Shown one piece after another: positions 34,642 through 47,384 of a DNA stretch of 64,000 bases; the first letter of the stretch is position 1; each line of letters opens with the position of its first letter. This DNA is from Hofstenia miamia (taxonomy: Eukaryota > Xenacoelomorpha > Acoela). The notes under the pieces are model-generated. The model did not search any database. It was not told the origin of the DNA and saw only the letters and a list, made by a program, of their open reading frames with translations. The stretch is taken from the NCBI GenBank assembly GCA_004352715.1, contig SCFE01000034.1, forward strand, positions 2,221,226 to 2,285,225, written 5' to 3'. A program made the position numbers and the translations under genes.

Positions 34642-37600
34642 ATCGTTGACATATTCAGCTTCTTGAGAGTATCACTAGGTCATTGACTGCGTTTAAATTC
34701 AATGTAGACAAGCTTTAAATTGATCAGAAGAAAGGTTCATTAATAATGATAATGTCGTTGCACTGTGAATAACTTTTTCTAAAAATATGCGCGGTAGTAT
34801 GTGCATAAAAAAACATATATACCTGCAATATATCGATTAAACTCCATCTAATTTCTGATTGGTTTAACACAATTAAAAATAATTAATCGAACTTGTACAC
34901 AAAATGCGCACACATTCCTACGACTATAGACTATAGACATGCCAAATAATTGTAATACAACTGCATATATTTTTCGGAGAACACTTTTCCTAGTAAAAAA
35001 CTCCTCTCAACGTTTAAGATGTTTACGACATGCCAACTCTGTGCATATTGATGATGAAGTATCCACTCGGGTCGTCTCTTTTGTAGTTTTTTCATCGAAG
35101 GCATCTATTGTTTTGAAAATCTCTATTTTCACATTGTTTTCACTGAACGTCAAGGAGGCAAAGTGTTGCAAACTTCCTTGATTTAACACACGATGTATTC
35201 GAATCTTGGTTAACATAAATGCCTGCAAGATTGAGATTTGCAATTAGTGAAATTGATGCAATCTATTTCAGGCAAAGGAAATTATTCCAGATTATCTTTT
35301 GTATTTTCAGTTTGGAATTTCACAAGTTTTCTAGGTAAAAGTTAAATTTCTCAAGGAAGAGAACAATAAGTAAAAAACTCAGATTTAGTTTTATAGGCAT
35401 TTTGAAATGGTCAATTTTAAGTTGAAGTAGTTTATTAACATGAGTATAAGACTTTTTTTTAATTGCATGTCTCACCTTCCAAGTCTGCTTGAGCTAGCCT
35501 CTTAATCAGTTTATTTGTAAAATTATCAAATAAGCTATTGTATATTTACTTCCAATGTGTTCCAAAAAATAGATATTTACATATCCTCTATATAAAATCT
35601 GTAATGTGTACAATGAAAAGCTTCCAATTTGTTCATATTTCTATGATTGTTTTGATCAAGTAGACGTTCAAAAACTTTAAGAAATCATTTAATTCATTGG
35701 GCCACATCCTCACGAGTGGAGAAAATTTGTTAAAAACCAAAAATTTCTAACTCAAATAGCATGATGTAATTAATTAGCTCTCTTCCTCATTTATTGCTCA
35801 CATAACGATAATTTGAACATATCTAAATATTAACACAAAATATTACAAAAATATATAAATATTATTTAAAAAGAGTACTAAATACGTATTCCCAGCTAAA
35901 CCTGTAAATTGACAGTGGGGAGCCCGTGTGGATCCCGCCGTTGGCAGATCCAAGGTTTGATTATTTTGATTAAATAGCCTTCTCTTAGGCAAAGTAGAAA
36001 TTAAAGAATTTAAGAGTCATTTGTTGTTGGAAGGTACTGGTGCTAAAAACTCAGTTTTGTAAACCTAATTCATTCTCACTGTTTTCTCAGCTAAATCAAA
36101 TTTAGGTGATGCAATAAATACATTTATTGATATGAATAATGAAGGAAAGTTTTGTTATGTCCGGTACTTAATTTAAAACTACGCCTGTTGCAATGGGTTT
36201 TTCCAGTTGAGGACCTCATTCCGGCAGGCTCTCATTTGCAAGACATTTTGGAAAAAAACCAACACGGTTAAACTAAGGAAAGTTTCTTAACCATTTGGCT
36301 ACAGAAATTCATTTATATACACTTTAATAACAAATGATAAATATATGATAACATTAAACACTACTCGCTATCACAGGTGTAAATAATGGTAAATTCTCTT
36401 GTGCTATTAAGAGGTTAACACCTTAACAATTACAAACTTTCACCGCCATAGTGTTTTGTAACTAACTCACTAAGAACCCGCATTGTTCAATTACACTTGT
36501 CTAAAGCAGAAAGATGATTACAGCCAAAACGTATTCAAAAATGAAATAAACTAAATAATAATCATTTTAAATATTACAATCGCCAGAATAGTAGTGAAGT
36601 GAGTAATTATTTTACTGGTTTATGCTACAAAAATTGGTTACTTCCATCAGCTATTATATTCTGAAATGTACGGAATACAGCAGAAAAAAGTCGTACATCA
36701 GCAATAACTGCTGTGATGCTCAACTTAGTAAAAATACTTGGGTAGGTTTTGAATTTTCCACCTAATGAAATAATAATTGAATTGAAGAAGACTCTACGAT
36801 TATAAAATTTTAAGCCGTTTTTTTGGCTTCTCCATAAAAAACAATGAAGTTTTTATCACGAAAAGTGGTTTTAAGAAATCAGGAATGACAAGTCAGTAGC
36901 TAAATATGGAATGGGAGCCAATAGCTTTCCACGAAATCAATTTTTATAGATAGATTTCATGCCATATCAATAGGTAGCAGATTTACTTCATTATTGACAG
37001 TTGATGTGATTTATGGCGACGAATTAGATATTTCAAGTAACTGGCTCTTGTGTTGAATAGTTATTGTCAGGTAAATAATCCAGGGCCAATTTTGATTTGA
37101 GAAATGGGGGATTCCCCCAACGTTTTGTGGTCTTGGTAAATATATTTTCAAAAAATGTTGCGGCTTTCTGCTGAGAATAGTCAAAGTAAGTAAGTAAGGA
37201 TTTTATTCATACTTAACAATGATACAATACATGGTTTCGTTCCATAAAATGATGGCTATTAAATTAATATGCAAGACAACATTTTTTGATATATTTGTAG
37301 AATGTCTCATTTCGTCTTTGTCCAAAATGTTGATTTTTGAAAACCATTAATCTCTTTAGCTTTGTTCATCAAAATCAAAATGTGTCATTTGGTAATATTT
37401 TCTTCAAATTTGTAGTTTTGCAAATATATTATAATTCTCAACATTGAATGTGTATTTTGTTTTAGATACTTTTGCATAAAGTTCTAATTCCATGACTAAG
37501 GATAACGACAATCAGGAGGTTCGTGAATTATTCTAGCAAGACCTTACTTTTGTATAATTTCATTTTGAGGTAAGCTTCAATGTATAAATATTTGGCAGCT

Positions 37601-38328
37601 TGTCAACCCTTTCGCTACGTAATGCAAGATTTTTGAAACGTTGCTTTGGTATTGCGCGAATTCAGTCTATAAATATCGAGGCTTTATTTATATTTACGTT
37701 TTCTTTCTATTGATGTTTGTGATTGAGTTAATGCCTATTTGAATTTAATATCTTTTGAATTCTAGGTGCGACAATCAATGGTTTTGTTTAAATTATTATT
37801 CTACTATAGTGCAATATAATGTTTAAGTAACCAAGTCTAATAAAGTTTTTGGTGTGCAAAATGCATTTAAACCTAGTGATAGACTGCCGTAAAGTATAGT
37901 AATCTACATTACTTGCCGACAGTCTAACAATTCACTTTCATAAATTTATGCAAATTTAAAATATGTGTCACCCTTTGGCACTGCTAATTGTTTTTATCCT
38001 GATGTCATACTTTATAATATTATGTATACTTATCACTCTATTGTAATAACCGAATTGCTGTCACTTGCTAAGGGGTTGTCATTACATTATTGCAATGTTC
38101 CTCTGTATTTGAAATCCAAAGTTGGTTTTATAATTTTTTCAAGACTTTTTATTTTGTATTTAATGGTTATCTAAATCGGTTTTAGGCATTTATTCATTAA
38201 ATGTGCAGTGCAATTTCATGCCTTTTATTTAAGTTTGCCAAGTTGAAAATGGATTATACAGCTAGTTTTTTCGAAAGGATATCCAGTTATATTTCCCTCT
38301 CAACTGCAATTGTAAATAATATGCTTAG
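34642..38328. other. No recognisable gene; possible LINE tail near 37188
   Basis: AT-rich sequence with no convincing coding. At 37188-37215 agtaagtaagtaaggatttta, read on the minus strand, gives a polyadenylation-like aataaaatcc followed by a (TTAC)n tail, as at the 3' end of a LINE running right to left. An open minus frame at 35007-35243 is not recognised. Confidence 0.35.
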
Positions 38329-38592
38329 GAAACCTTCTACAAAAGAACTTTGCAAAAGTTGTCTCCCACTGACGCATTTCACGACAAATCTTTCCAACGT
38401 GGTATAGCCAATGGCGCATTTGCAGGAATTTTAGGTGGTATGATTGTATACACAATGGCTTCTAAAGGCAAAATCACGCGATTTAATAGTCGAATTTCAG
38501 CTGTAGCCACTGGCTTTATTATTCCTTACGTTCCAGTTTCAATTGGAGTAATGTTGTATGAACAATATAAAATTTTTAATAATGAAATATAA
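38329..38592 (+). CDS. Probable terminal exon of a small membrane protein gene (host)
   Basis: An 87-codon open frame ends at a TAA (38590-38592). It is preceded by a good acceptor: a pyrimidine tract (atttccctctc) and ttag ending at 38328, after which the frame opens at GAA. It encodes LSPTDAFHDKSFQRG, then a hydrophobic segment (GAFAGILGGMIVYTMA), a basic loop (SKGKITRFNSR), a second hydrophobic segment (AVATGFIIPYVPVSIGVML) and YEQYKIFNNEI. Two membrane segments with a basic loop suggest a small mitochondrial or ER membrane protein. I do not recognise the family. An overlapping upstream frame (from an ATG at 38249) runs in another phase and would need a frameshift, so a splice junction is favoured. 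Upstream exons were not found. Confidence 0.5.
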   Translation, partial: ETFYKRTLQKLSPTDAFHDKSFQRGIANGAFAGILGGMIVYTMASKGKITRFNSRISAVATGFIIPYVPVSIGVMLYEQYKIFNNEI

Positions 38593-39088
38593 ATTTGTTT
38601 TGTAATTTTAACATGATTATCAGCATTTTTGTGATGTCCTTTATTGGATGAAATTCAGGTAGAATCTGACAACCGCCATACATTATTTTACATTATCAGG
38701 TCATTCTTATTTAAAAGTTTTTGACTTTATACATGCTGTTGCAATTTTGTACTGTTTTTTCGAAAGATGTGCAGTATTTGGAAATTTCAGCATGAGGCTG
38801 GAGTGCAAAGGAGTACTTATTCATTTTGATTCTTTCAGATATCACTGTGTATTTCAATCCATTTGCTTTAATTTAAGCTGAGCACTACAGTGTGATGGCC
38901 ATTAAAATTCGTGAAGCTGAAGAATAGGAATACCATGATGATTTTAGTCATATTTGCTAACGCTGAGGAAAACAAGTTTTTTTCAATGCCAATTTAATCT
39001 AGAGATAAATATCTTTAGGCATTGGCAATCAGAAATGATTTTAAAAACACTTTTTTATAACCTGGCGTTATGAACCATTTTTTGTAAA

Positions 39089-39662
39089 ACTGATGAAGAT
39101 GCAAATATTACAGAAAGAGCACTTGGTAAATTGAGAAACATAAACAAAAAAATCGATCAAACTTATGCCAAAAATCAAGATTACTAATATACCTTTATAT
39201 GAAGACGTAACTAACTTTAAGGAATTTAAGTCTAAACTATTTGCTGATAATAAAAATATTCTCAAGGATTTTGAAATGGAACATTGTGAATTAATATACA
39301 GTAATGTTAACAATTATAGCAATTGCAAAGAAATAATAATGAAGGTTTCAGCAAAATCGAGACATGTACTGATTGGAAAAAAATTAAAGCATGGTTTTGG
39401 AATTATTCGTACTTTTGATCATCATTATGTAAGAAAATGTAGTAACTATGGTGAATTTGGTCATTCTACAAAGGTATGTTCAATGAAAACATCTAACTGT
39501 ATGTACTGCATGGATAATCACAACTATAAAAATTGTCCAGTTAAAAATGTTCATGAAATGCATAAATGCATCAACTGCAAAAATTCAAATATGTTTAAGA
39601 AATCACATAGTAACCATAACGCATTTAGCAGTGTCCTATATATAAAAATCAAATGCAGTTAA
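39089..39662 (+). pseudogene. LINE copy 1, ORF1 (gag-like, zinc knuckles), 5' truncated
   Basis: The frame from 39165 matches residues 174 onward of the ORF1 at 58763: PKIKITNIPLYED, SNVNNYSNCKEIIMKVS and DHHYVRKC. A frameshift near 39165 separates upstream homologous codons (about 39089-39164). Knuckles are CSNYGEFGHSTKVC, where the second Cys of the usual CCHC is Tyr, then CMYCMDNHNYKNC, then CINC. The ORF ends at 39660 after a divergent tail. ORF1 proteins of this kind bind element RNA. The truncated start and the shift mark a dead copy. Confidence 0.8.
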
Positions 39663-39789
39663 CTATTTTGAAGACCAATCATGAATTGTATTAAAATTGC
39701 CTAAGAAAATATCATACCCTGCAACAAAGTAAATCAAAAAATTGTAACTAAGGAGAATAATTTAAAAAGAAGTAAATACCAATTTCCAG

Positions 39790-42507
39790 AGTATTGTGAA
39801 TAAAGTTGATAAATTTTACGATCTAATTCAGAATTTTGATTACAGTACAATCATTGGCGTGACGGAAACTTGGTTAAAATCTAATGACCACTTAAAAAGC
39901 TTAAATGACAAATTTTTGATCTTACGAAGAGATAGAAGACAAGATTTAACACATAAAACTAGAGGTGGTGGTGTTTTACTAAATATACCACGCAAATTCA
40001 AACCAATAATCAGAGATGATATTTTTGAAAATGATTTTGAATTTGATAGCTTATGGGTTCAATTTAATATATGTGGAGTCTGTTATTTGATCAATAGTGT
40101 AGTACGAAACAATAATTTCAAACTTTTGAAGAAAATTTATATAAAGAAATTTGCATTGCAAATCAAACAACAAACTTAGTTATTATTATGGGTGATTATA
40201 ACCAAAGTTATTTATGATTTAATTGATGTCTTTAATATGGAAGTTCTGCATAAAAACCAACGCATATCAACTTTGTTAAGTCTTCTTTGATTGATTATAT
40301 CATTACTGACATCTCAAGCATTAAGACATATGAAGTTTTTGTTACAGATTTTTTCATATTCGACCATTTACTGACATGTGCAATATTGGATAATATAAAG
40401 ACTCAAACCGATTCACGGATATATTCCACTAAAAGATTTTATTCAAAGCCAATACTTTAACAACAAAAAATTTTGAAGGAATTGATAAACTTAAATTGGA
40501 ATGATTATTACTTTGGCACAACAGTGGATCAAAAAATGATATTTATAATTGATAATTTAACAAGTATTTATCATAAGCTTTGTTCTATTGTAAAGATTCA
40601 AAAACAACGTAAAGAACAAAACGTGGAATATATGAATATCTAAAGAAACAAAAGAATGCATTAGAAAAAAGCATAAGGCATATGCAATTTTTTGTGAAAA
40701 CATATTCTAAAGCCAACTATGATCATTATAAAACATTAAGAAATAAAGCCTCAACAAAATGTAATTTTGACTACAAGCCTTTTTACAAAAATCTTTTAAT
40801 GAAAAAAAATCTATTAAACAAAAGTGGTCGTTTATTTCGAATTTTTTAAATTTTAAAGAAGAAAATGAAATTCCTTATATAATAAATGATAATGGTGAAT
40901 ATATTACAAATGACAAAGAAATTAGTAATATATTAAATGAAAGATTTGTGCAACTACGAATGGATGACAACCTAAATACAAAGTCTAAACATTTATATAA
41001 GCATCGCAATATTAGAAAACATGATGATCCCTATAAACCAAGATTTATTACATTAGTAGAATTTTACAAAGAAACAAAGAAAATTAATTGGAACAAAGTG
41101 AAAGGTCATTGTGAATTTCCTCCTTGATTATTGAAAAGTGTCTTGGGTATTTTATTGAGACCTTTGTGTGACTTATTTAATCAATGCTTGGCAGAATCAA
41201 CTTACCCTAATTACTTAGAAATTGCTAAAGTTACACCAATATATAAAAAGGGAAGAAAAGATCTTGCATAAAATTACCGACCAATTTCAGTATTAACAAT
41301 AATTAATAAACTATTTAAAAAAGTATTATTAAATCAAATTAACCTATATGTGGAACAAAATGAATTAATATCAAAACATCAGTTTGGATTTCAAAAAGAT
41401 ACCTCTACAAATGATGCCTTACTTTATGTTGTTGAAGACTGGAGATCAAAATTAGATAGCAATGAAAAAATATATATAGCATCATTAGATATTTCAAACG
41501 CATTTTATTCAATAAACCATTCTATTTTATTGGAAAAGTTAAAACAGATTTATAATTTTAGTGATTCATTAATAGATATATTAAATATTTATTTAAGTAA
41601 TAGATATCAGTATTTGAAACTCAACGAAAAAATATCAAATTCATTAGAAATAAACCATGGAGTACAACAAGGATCAATACTGGGTCCATTACTATTTATG
41701 TTATATGTAAATGATATGGATCAGCACATTAATAGCAATCATGGACAATTTGCAGATGATACTCTTATTTATTGTAATGGTATTTTAAATTTACAGGAAA
41801 ATGTTAAAAAATTGCAATCATTCTTTAATAATAATTTGTTAAAACTAAATATTGAAAAAACTATTTATGGTAATTAAGAATAGAAGAAATGAAACAACAT
41901 TAGAAAGTATTAAGATATTTAATAACATCATTCGGGAATCACCAAAAATGAAATATTTGGGAGTAGTAATTGATAATAAATTGAATTTTGAAGACGAGGC
42001 AAACAACATCATAAAGAAAATGGTGTATTGAATAAAATCAATTCAAAAAATTCGAAAGTTTATACCAATGGAATGGAAGGTAATACTCTTTCGATCACTT
42101 GTTTTATCCCATTTCTTGTACTCATCTTGTTTATTACCGAACTTAAATAAAAAGGCAAAATCGAAATTAGAGAAAGTATGTAAATGGGGAATAAACTTAA
42201 TTAGCAACAAAAATAAAAAAATCATGAGTAAAAATCATCTAAGATCATTAGAGGCTTTTCAAATATTAGATGTTCATCGATATTTTGGAAAAGAAAATCG
42301 AACATTTCTAATCATTTAAATCAAAAAATTACATTTGGTAAAATTAAGTATATTAGAAAAGTAATGAAGAACGGATTCCTAAATTATTCAATATCACTAT
42401 GGAACAAATTGGATTACAGTACAAGAAGTGAAAAAAATAATACAATATTTAAGAATAAGTTTAAAAACATGATTACACAACAAAATATCAATTATCTGAC
42501 TAATTAA
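39790..42507 (+). pseudogene. LINE copy 1, ORF2 endonuclease and reverse transcriptase, decayed
   Basis: APE-type endonuclease blocks: IIGVTETWLKSND (catalytic Glu), RGGGVLLNIP, MGDYNQS (about 40187), SSLIDYIIT and FDHLLT (about 40360). RT blocks: NYRPISVL (about 41275), QFGFQKDTSTNDALL, SLDISNAFYSINHSILLEKL (motif A Asp), GVQQGSILGPLLFMLYVNDM and the catalytic FADDTLIY (about 41750). A frameshift near 41865 leads into YLGVVIDNKLNF and the thumb region, ending near 42507. Several TAA, TAG and TGA stops occur between the endonuclease and RT. Motif style fits the Jockey superclade. The long open RT core (41350-41877) suggests fairly recent death. Confidence 0.85.
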
Positions 42508-42715
42508 TAAATAAGATGTGCAACTCAAGAACAATAAGTAAAAATATTTATTAGGTTATATGTCATTTATAAACTTAACCAAGAAATAAACGTTTACTGA
42601 CATAACTAAGCTCATATGAAGAAAGTTGCATTATTTATGTTCTTAATATGTTTGTAAACTTAATAAATATAGATGTACATGAGAAGTTGAATATATTTTG
42701 TTGTTAAAAAAAAAT

Positions 42716-44252
42716 TTCAAAAATTGTCCAAACAAAGATACAAATAACATTCACAAATGCATTAATTGTTTAAGATCAAACATCAAAAACTCTCAAGTTC
42801 ATAATGCATTTAGCCCACACTGCCCAATATACCAAATGTAAAAAAATATTTTGATTAAATAACTTTATATGAATAATAATTCACGATGTCTTTCAATTAA
42901 TGATTTAGAAAGCACATTATTACACTACAAACAGAGTCCTAAATACGTTAACCTTAATTTTCAATGTATTTGAAACAAATTTGAAAAATTACATCGTCTA
43001 ATGGAAAACTTCGATAATAATACAATTTTTGGAATCACAGAAACATGGTTGAAATACAATGATACAATAACAATTTTTAAAGAATTCAAAATATTCAAAA
43101 AAGATAGAAATCTAAACGAATCTGACAAACTTTGAGGTGGTGGGGTTTTATTATTAGTACCCAAGAAATTTTCGCCGAAACTAAGAATCGTTATAAATAA
43201 AAGTAATCAAAATTTTGAAATCTTATGGATAGAACTAAAAATAAACCAAGAAATAATTTTAGTCAATATTAGTTATTGTAATAGAAAACAAGCATTTGTT
43301 AAAATTCAAGAAATTTTACACGAATAACTTTCCATGGGTTATAATGAAAGAAAGATCATAATGGGAGATTGTAATTAAAACTTTTTAAATCAAAACGAAT
43401 GTAATAATATTCACGACCTAATAGATATTTTTAACATGGACGTATTAAATAAAACGACACCAACTCACATAAGCAGTAGAACATCATCATTAATTGATTA
43501 CATAGTATGTGACACTTCTGAAATATCGAATTATGAAACATTTGTGTGATCATTTAATTACCTGCAGTATTTTTACCAAAAACAAAAGTAAATGTTTCTT
43601 GAAACAAAGCAATAATATTTTTATTCATTCAACTAAGCATTATCAGAGAAACAATTTATCAATAGCTTGCTAAATCTAAACTGGACGTGTTTCTATAACT
43701 TTCAATCAATTGATAAAAAGTTAGAATTTATAACAGAGTCTGAATATGCTGTACTACAAACATTGTCCAATAACTAAAATTAAGAATCAAAATCAAACTC
43801 CATTTGTAAAGTAGAAGATATGGATATCAAAAGAAACTAAACAGTTAATTAAAGAATAGCATAACCTTTATGCAAACTATTGTAAAAATAGATGTCCAGA
43901 AAATCGGAAAAATGCATGAAATTAAGAAATAGTGTATCTAATAAATTGAAATATGAGCTTAATGAATTTTTGACACGATCTTTTAAGGATGGAAAGAATG
44001 TAGCAAGAAAATGACTATGCATCAATAAATTTATCAAAGAACAATGATATCAAATGTCTAGTTAGCAATGAAGGACAAATCACTGAAAAAAGCATTTAAA
44101 TTGCAAATATTATGAATGAACACTTTGTGAAACTTGGTAAATTTCAAGATGAAGATTCTATTATTTTTTGACACTATTTAGAGTTGTAAACAGTATCTTA
44201 TATTGTACAAATCAACTCTAAATAAAGACATTTCTTCTTCTTCTTCTTAAAG
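42716..44252 (+). mobile_element. LINE copy 2, 5'-truncated and heavily broken
   Basis: 42716-42842 is almost identical to the ORF1 end of the LINE at 58763 (59634-59763). The endonuclease region follows: FGITETWLKYND (about 43030), GGGVLLLVPKKFSPK (43136), IIMGDCN (about 43360) and SSLIDYIVCD (about 43485), each separated by stops. RT is absent. After further broken frames it ends at an aataaagacat plus (TTC)n tail (44211-44252), a common LINE 3' end. It probably shows what the N gap at 59764-59960 and its insertion have hidden in LINE copy 3. Confidence 0.75.
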
Positions 44253-44714
44253 AAATTACTAAATTCAATTAAGTAGTAATGTAGGACGAGGCTTGAACGC
44301 ACAAAAACGCCTCTGATTGGTCGAGAGCTGATGACGTCACATGTCACGTGTTAGTGAATATCAGAGACTGGTTAAAGCGGTGACTCACCAGTTGATTGGC
44401 ATCTCTGCTAATGGATTTTTGCTGACGTCAGATATTTTTAAATATGTCTACTAATGGATTTCAATTAGTAATGCTTTTAATTGATTTACATATTAGGGCC
44501 ATTTTTGGTATGAGTAATTTCACTTTGATAATATCACAGGCCATTTTTTGGCATGACTAATTTCACTTTGATAATATCACAAATGTTTGCATTACATTGC
44601 GTTAATATATACCGTATTATAACAACCCCATTGTGGGCACGTTTATCGTATCACGACTTTTTCAACCAATAATCATTTTTCATAATTTCAAATGTATTTC
44701 CATTGGTTGGTCAA
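44253..44714. repeat. Dispersed repeat; inverted copy at 59961-60190
   Basis: From about 44395 to 44652 the sequence is the reverse complement of 59961-60190, including gggcacgtttatcgta against tacgataaatgtgccc and gctgacgtcagatatt against aatatctgacgtcac. Both copies abut N runs. It has more CpG than its surroundings (gacgtcacatgtcacgtg near 44333). No coding is seen, so it is probably a non-autonomous element. Confidence 0.75.
44497..44581. repeat. 42/43-bp tandem duplication
   Basis: Two adjacent copies of ggccattttt..tatcaca (44497-44538 and 44539-44581) with three differences. The inverted copy at 59961-60190 has only one unit, so the duplication arose at this locus. Confidence 0.85.
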
Positions 44715-45115
44715 NNNNNNNNNNNNNNNNNNNNNNNNNNNNNNNNNNNNNNNNNNNNNNNNNNNNNNNNNNNNNNNNNNNNNNNNNNNNNNNNNNNNNN
44801 NNNNNNNNNNNNNNNNNNNNNNNNNNNNNNNNNNNNNNNNNNNNNNNNNNNNNNNNNNNNNNNNNNNNNNNNNNNNNNNNNNNNNNNNNNNNNNNNNNNN
44901 NNNNNNNNNNNNNNNNNNNNNNNNNNNNNNNNNNNNNNNNNNNNNNNNNNNNNNNNNNNNNNNNNNNNNNNNNNNNNNNNNNNNNNNNNNNNNNNNNNNN
45001 NNNNNNNNNNNNNNNNNNNNNNNNNNNNNNNNNNNNNNNNNNNNNNNNNNNNNNNNNNNNNNNNNNNNNNNNNNNNNNNNNNNNNNNNNNNNNNNNNNNN
45101 NNNNNNNNNNNNNNN
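44715..45115. other. Assembly gap (401 N)
   Basis: A run of N with no readable content. Confidence 0.99.
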
Positions 45116-46589
45116 GAATAACACGTTATGACTCTTCATGACTCCGAACAAAAAAAGGGTAAACCACTTGGCTAGAAAGCTTGTGAGCGAATGAATATAT
45201 TTTCATTTTATAATTTAATGTTTGATATACCCGCATCTCCAACTGATGAGAAAAAAGTAATATTCTTTGTGTAAACAAAATCTACGCTCATTAGGACTAT
45301 TTGGCTTACAAATAAGAGTTGAACTCGGTCATATGCGTTTGGTCTAATAATGTCAAATTGTTATAAAATGTTTATTTACTATTTTTTGTTTAAATCAAAT
45401 TTTAAAATTTAATAGAGATTAAGTTTTTACTTTTTAAAAAAATTTTTTTTATAGTCCGAATTCTCATTTTACATTTTGAAAAAAAACCGCATGAAAGTGA
45501 AACTGAATTCTAAACCACCATTTTTTTCGAATGTATGGAATTATATTATATCTTTAAATTTAAATAACTAAACATTAGGAATTTAACAAGTGTTTTGTTC
45601 TTAAAATCATTTGTTTTTTTTGTTTCAACAACGACCAGTGTTTGATAACAGATAAAAATAGAAAATTGGAGTTACATGTATTTGTTCTTATATTCTAAAA
45701 CTCAATACACTTTGTACATTTGAATCAAGCTTATGGTTATTCATGCGTAATAATATTTTTCATTTATAAATTATTTTTCCACATTTTGCTTAGTAATAAT
45801 TTAATTAAAGCATGTATCAATTATATCATCTGATACCGTTAACCCGTTTTCAAGTAAACACAAGATATTTTTCCTATTTTCATGAAAAACGAATTCACCA
45901 GTTTTTATATCAATATTTTGAAAAAATTGTAATATATGTGAAAGGAATATTTGATTGAAATTTAAGCAAAATGAAATTTTAACCATTTTTTACACGGTTT
46001 CATGAAAACACACGAATTTACTACTTTGTTGATATTTCTAACTAATAATAATAAAGTGAAAGTGTTAATAAATATTTAATTAATTTAAATTTNTGCTTAG
46101 TAATAATTTAATTAAAGCATGTATCAATTATATCATCTGATACTGTTAACCTGTTTTCAAGTAAACATGAGATATTTTTCTTATTTTCATGAAAAACGAA
46201 TTCACCAGTTTTTATATCGATATTTTGAAAAATTGTAATATATGTGAAAGCTATATTTTATTGAAATTTAAGCAAAATGAAATTTTTACTATTTTTTACA
46301 CAGTTTCATGAAAACACACGAATTTACTACTTTGTTGATATTTCTAACTAATAATAAAGTGAAAGTGTTAATAAATATTTAATTAATTTAAATTTAGCTG
46401 GGATTACATGTACCACCCGGTTAAAATAATGAGCGGGGGTTAATAACATTATTTAGCATTCTACATGTCTAAAAATGAAAATAAAACGCATTTTCAAAAC
46501 TAAAAATATCTACATTAATATACATATACATACACACCCACTTTTGAAAAAATAAAAATAATAAAAAAAATATGTACACACTAACAAAA
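45116..46589. repeat. AT-rich stretch with a 300-bp duplication around a single N
   Basis: 45787-46092 and 46094-46395 are the same roughly 305-bp sequence (starting tgcttagtaataatttaatt) with a few percent differences, split by one N at 46093. This looks like an unmerged contig overlap or two haplotypes. No gene is visible. Confidence 0.75.
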
Positions 46590-46898
46590 TGCCAGTTTTA
46601 CGTGGTTTGACGGGGTTGAAGACACCCTTGAAACCTGGGCTCCAATCAACAAGCCCACATCGTCTTCACTGATTTGCACCATGTATCAGCAAGGGAGGTA
46701 ACAATACTCATTTCTATCAATCTTGATTTTTATTGCTCGCCCATATTTTGTATCAATTGATTTGGCATCCTTTATTTCCCTCCACTCGCCAATTTGGAGA
46801 TCTGACATTGATATTCTTTTTCCATCTGGGTTTTCACCCACTTCCCAGAGAATCTCCATTAGGCGTCCTCTGTTGTATGCAGCTGCTTTGTGATCCAT
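46590..46898 (-). pseudogene. Polinton/adintovirus-like OB-fold protein relic
   Basis: A 70-codon minus frame reads MDHKAAAYNRGRLMEIL, then MSDLQIGEWREIKDAK, TKYGRAIKIKI and NEYCYLPC, ending in a TGA at 46686. The same frame continues open beyond the stop to about 46590 (YMVQISEDDVGLLIG). The pattern L..G.w..I.dAk...TKYG.aI...... Y.YLP is one I associate with small OB-fold, DNA-binding-type ORFs of Polinton/Maverick elements and adintovirus-like insertions in invertebrates. The TGA sits where a basic residue is common, so CGA decay is likely. No capsid, polymerase or integrase is seen nearby, and the next gap is 500 bp away. The family call is from memory of the pattern and is tentative. Confidence 0.4.
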
Positions 46899-47384
46899 CT
46901 TCTTCTTTATCAGTGTTTTTTTTTAATCGAATAATAATTTTTCAAAAAGATATTAGGGATTTATACTCTGAAATTTTGACCAGCCAATAAGAATCAACAG
47001 CCAATAAAGTTAGAAGGTCTCACCTGGGGATCCAATAATTTTTCCAACTAGGAATGAGTTTATTCACCGCTAGATGATGCTAACAAAATACAATACTCAA
47101 TCTAAAAATTTTTAAAAACAATATATATATATCAAATGTATGTGACTATATGAATTGACAATGTTTAATAACGAGTTTTAGCTGATAATGCGTGTTGATT
47201 TATTTAAAACTGATTACTTATACATATTTGCTAATGTTTTAGTCCAGATTTTAATCAAGTAATTTAAATGTTAACTGTGTTAATTTTAGTCAAAAAGCAA
47301 TTAAAGATATGTGTTTATACATGTTCAACAATGTTAGAGTTTAATTATATCATGTAAATACTAGTACACATTGTTTATAAACAT

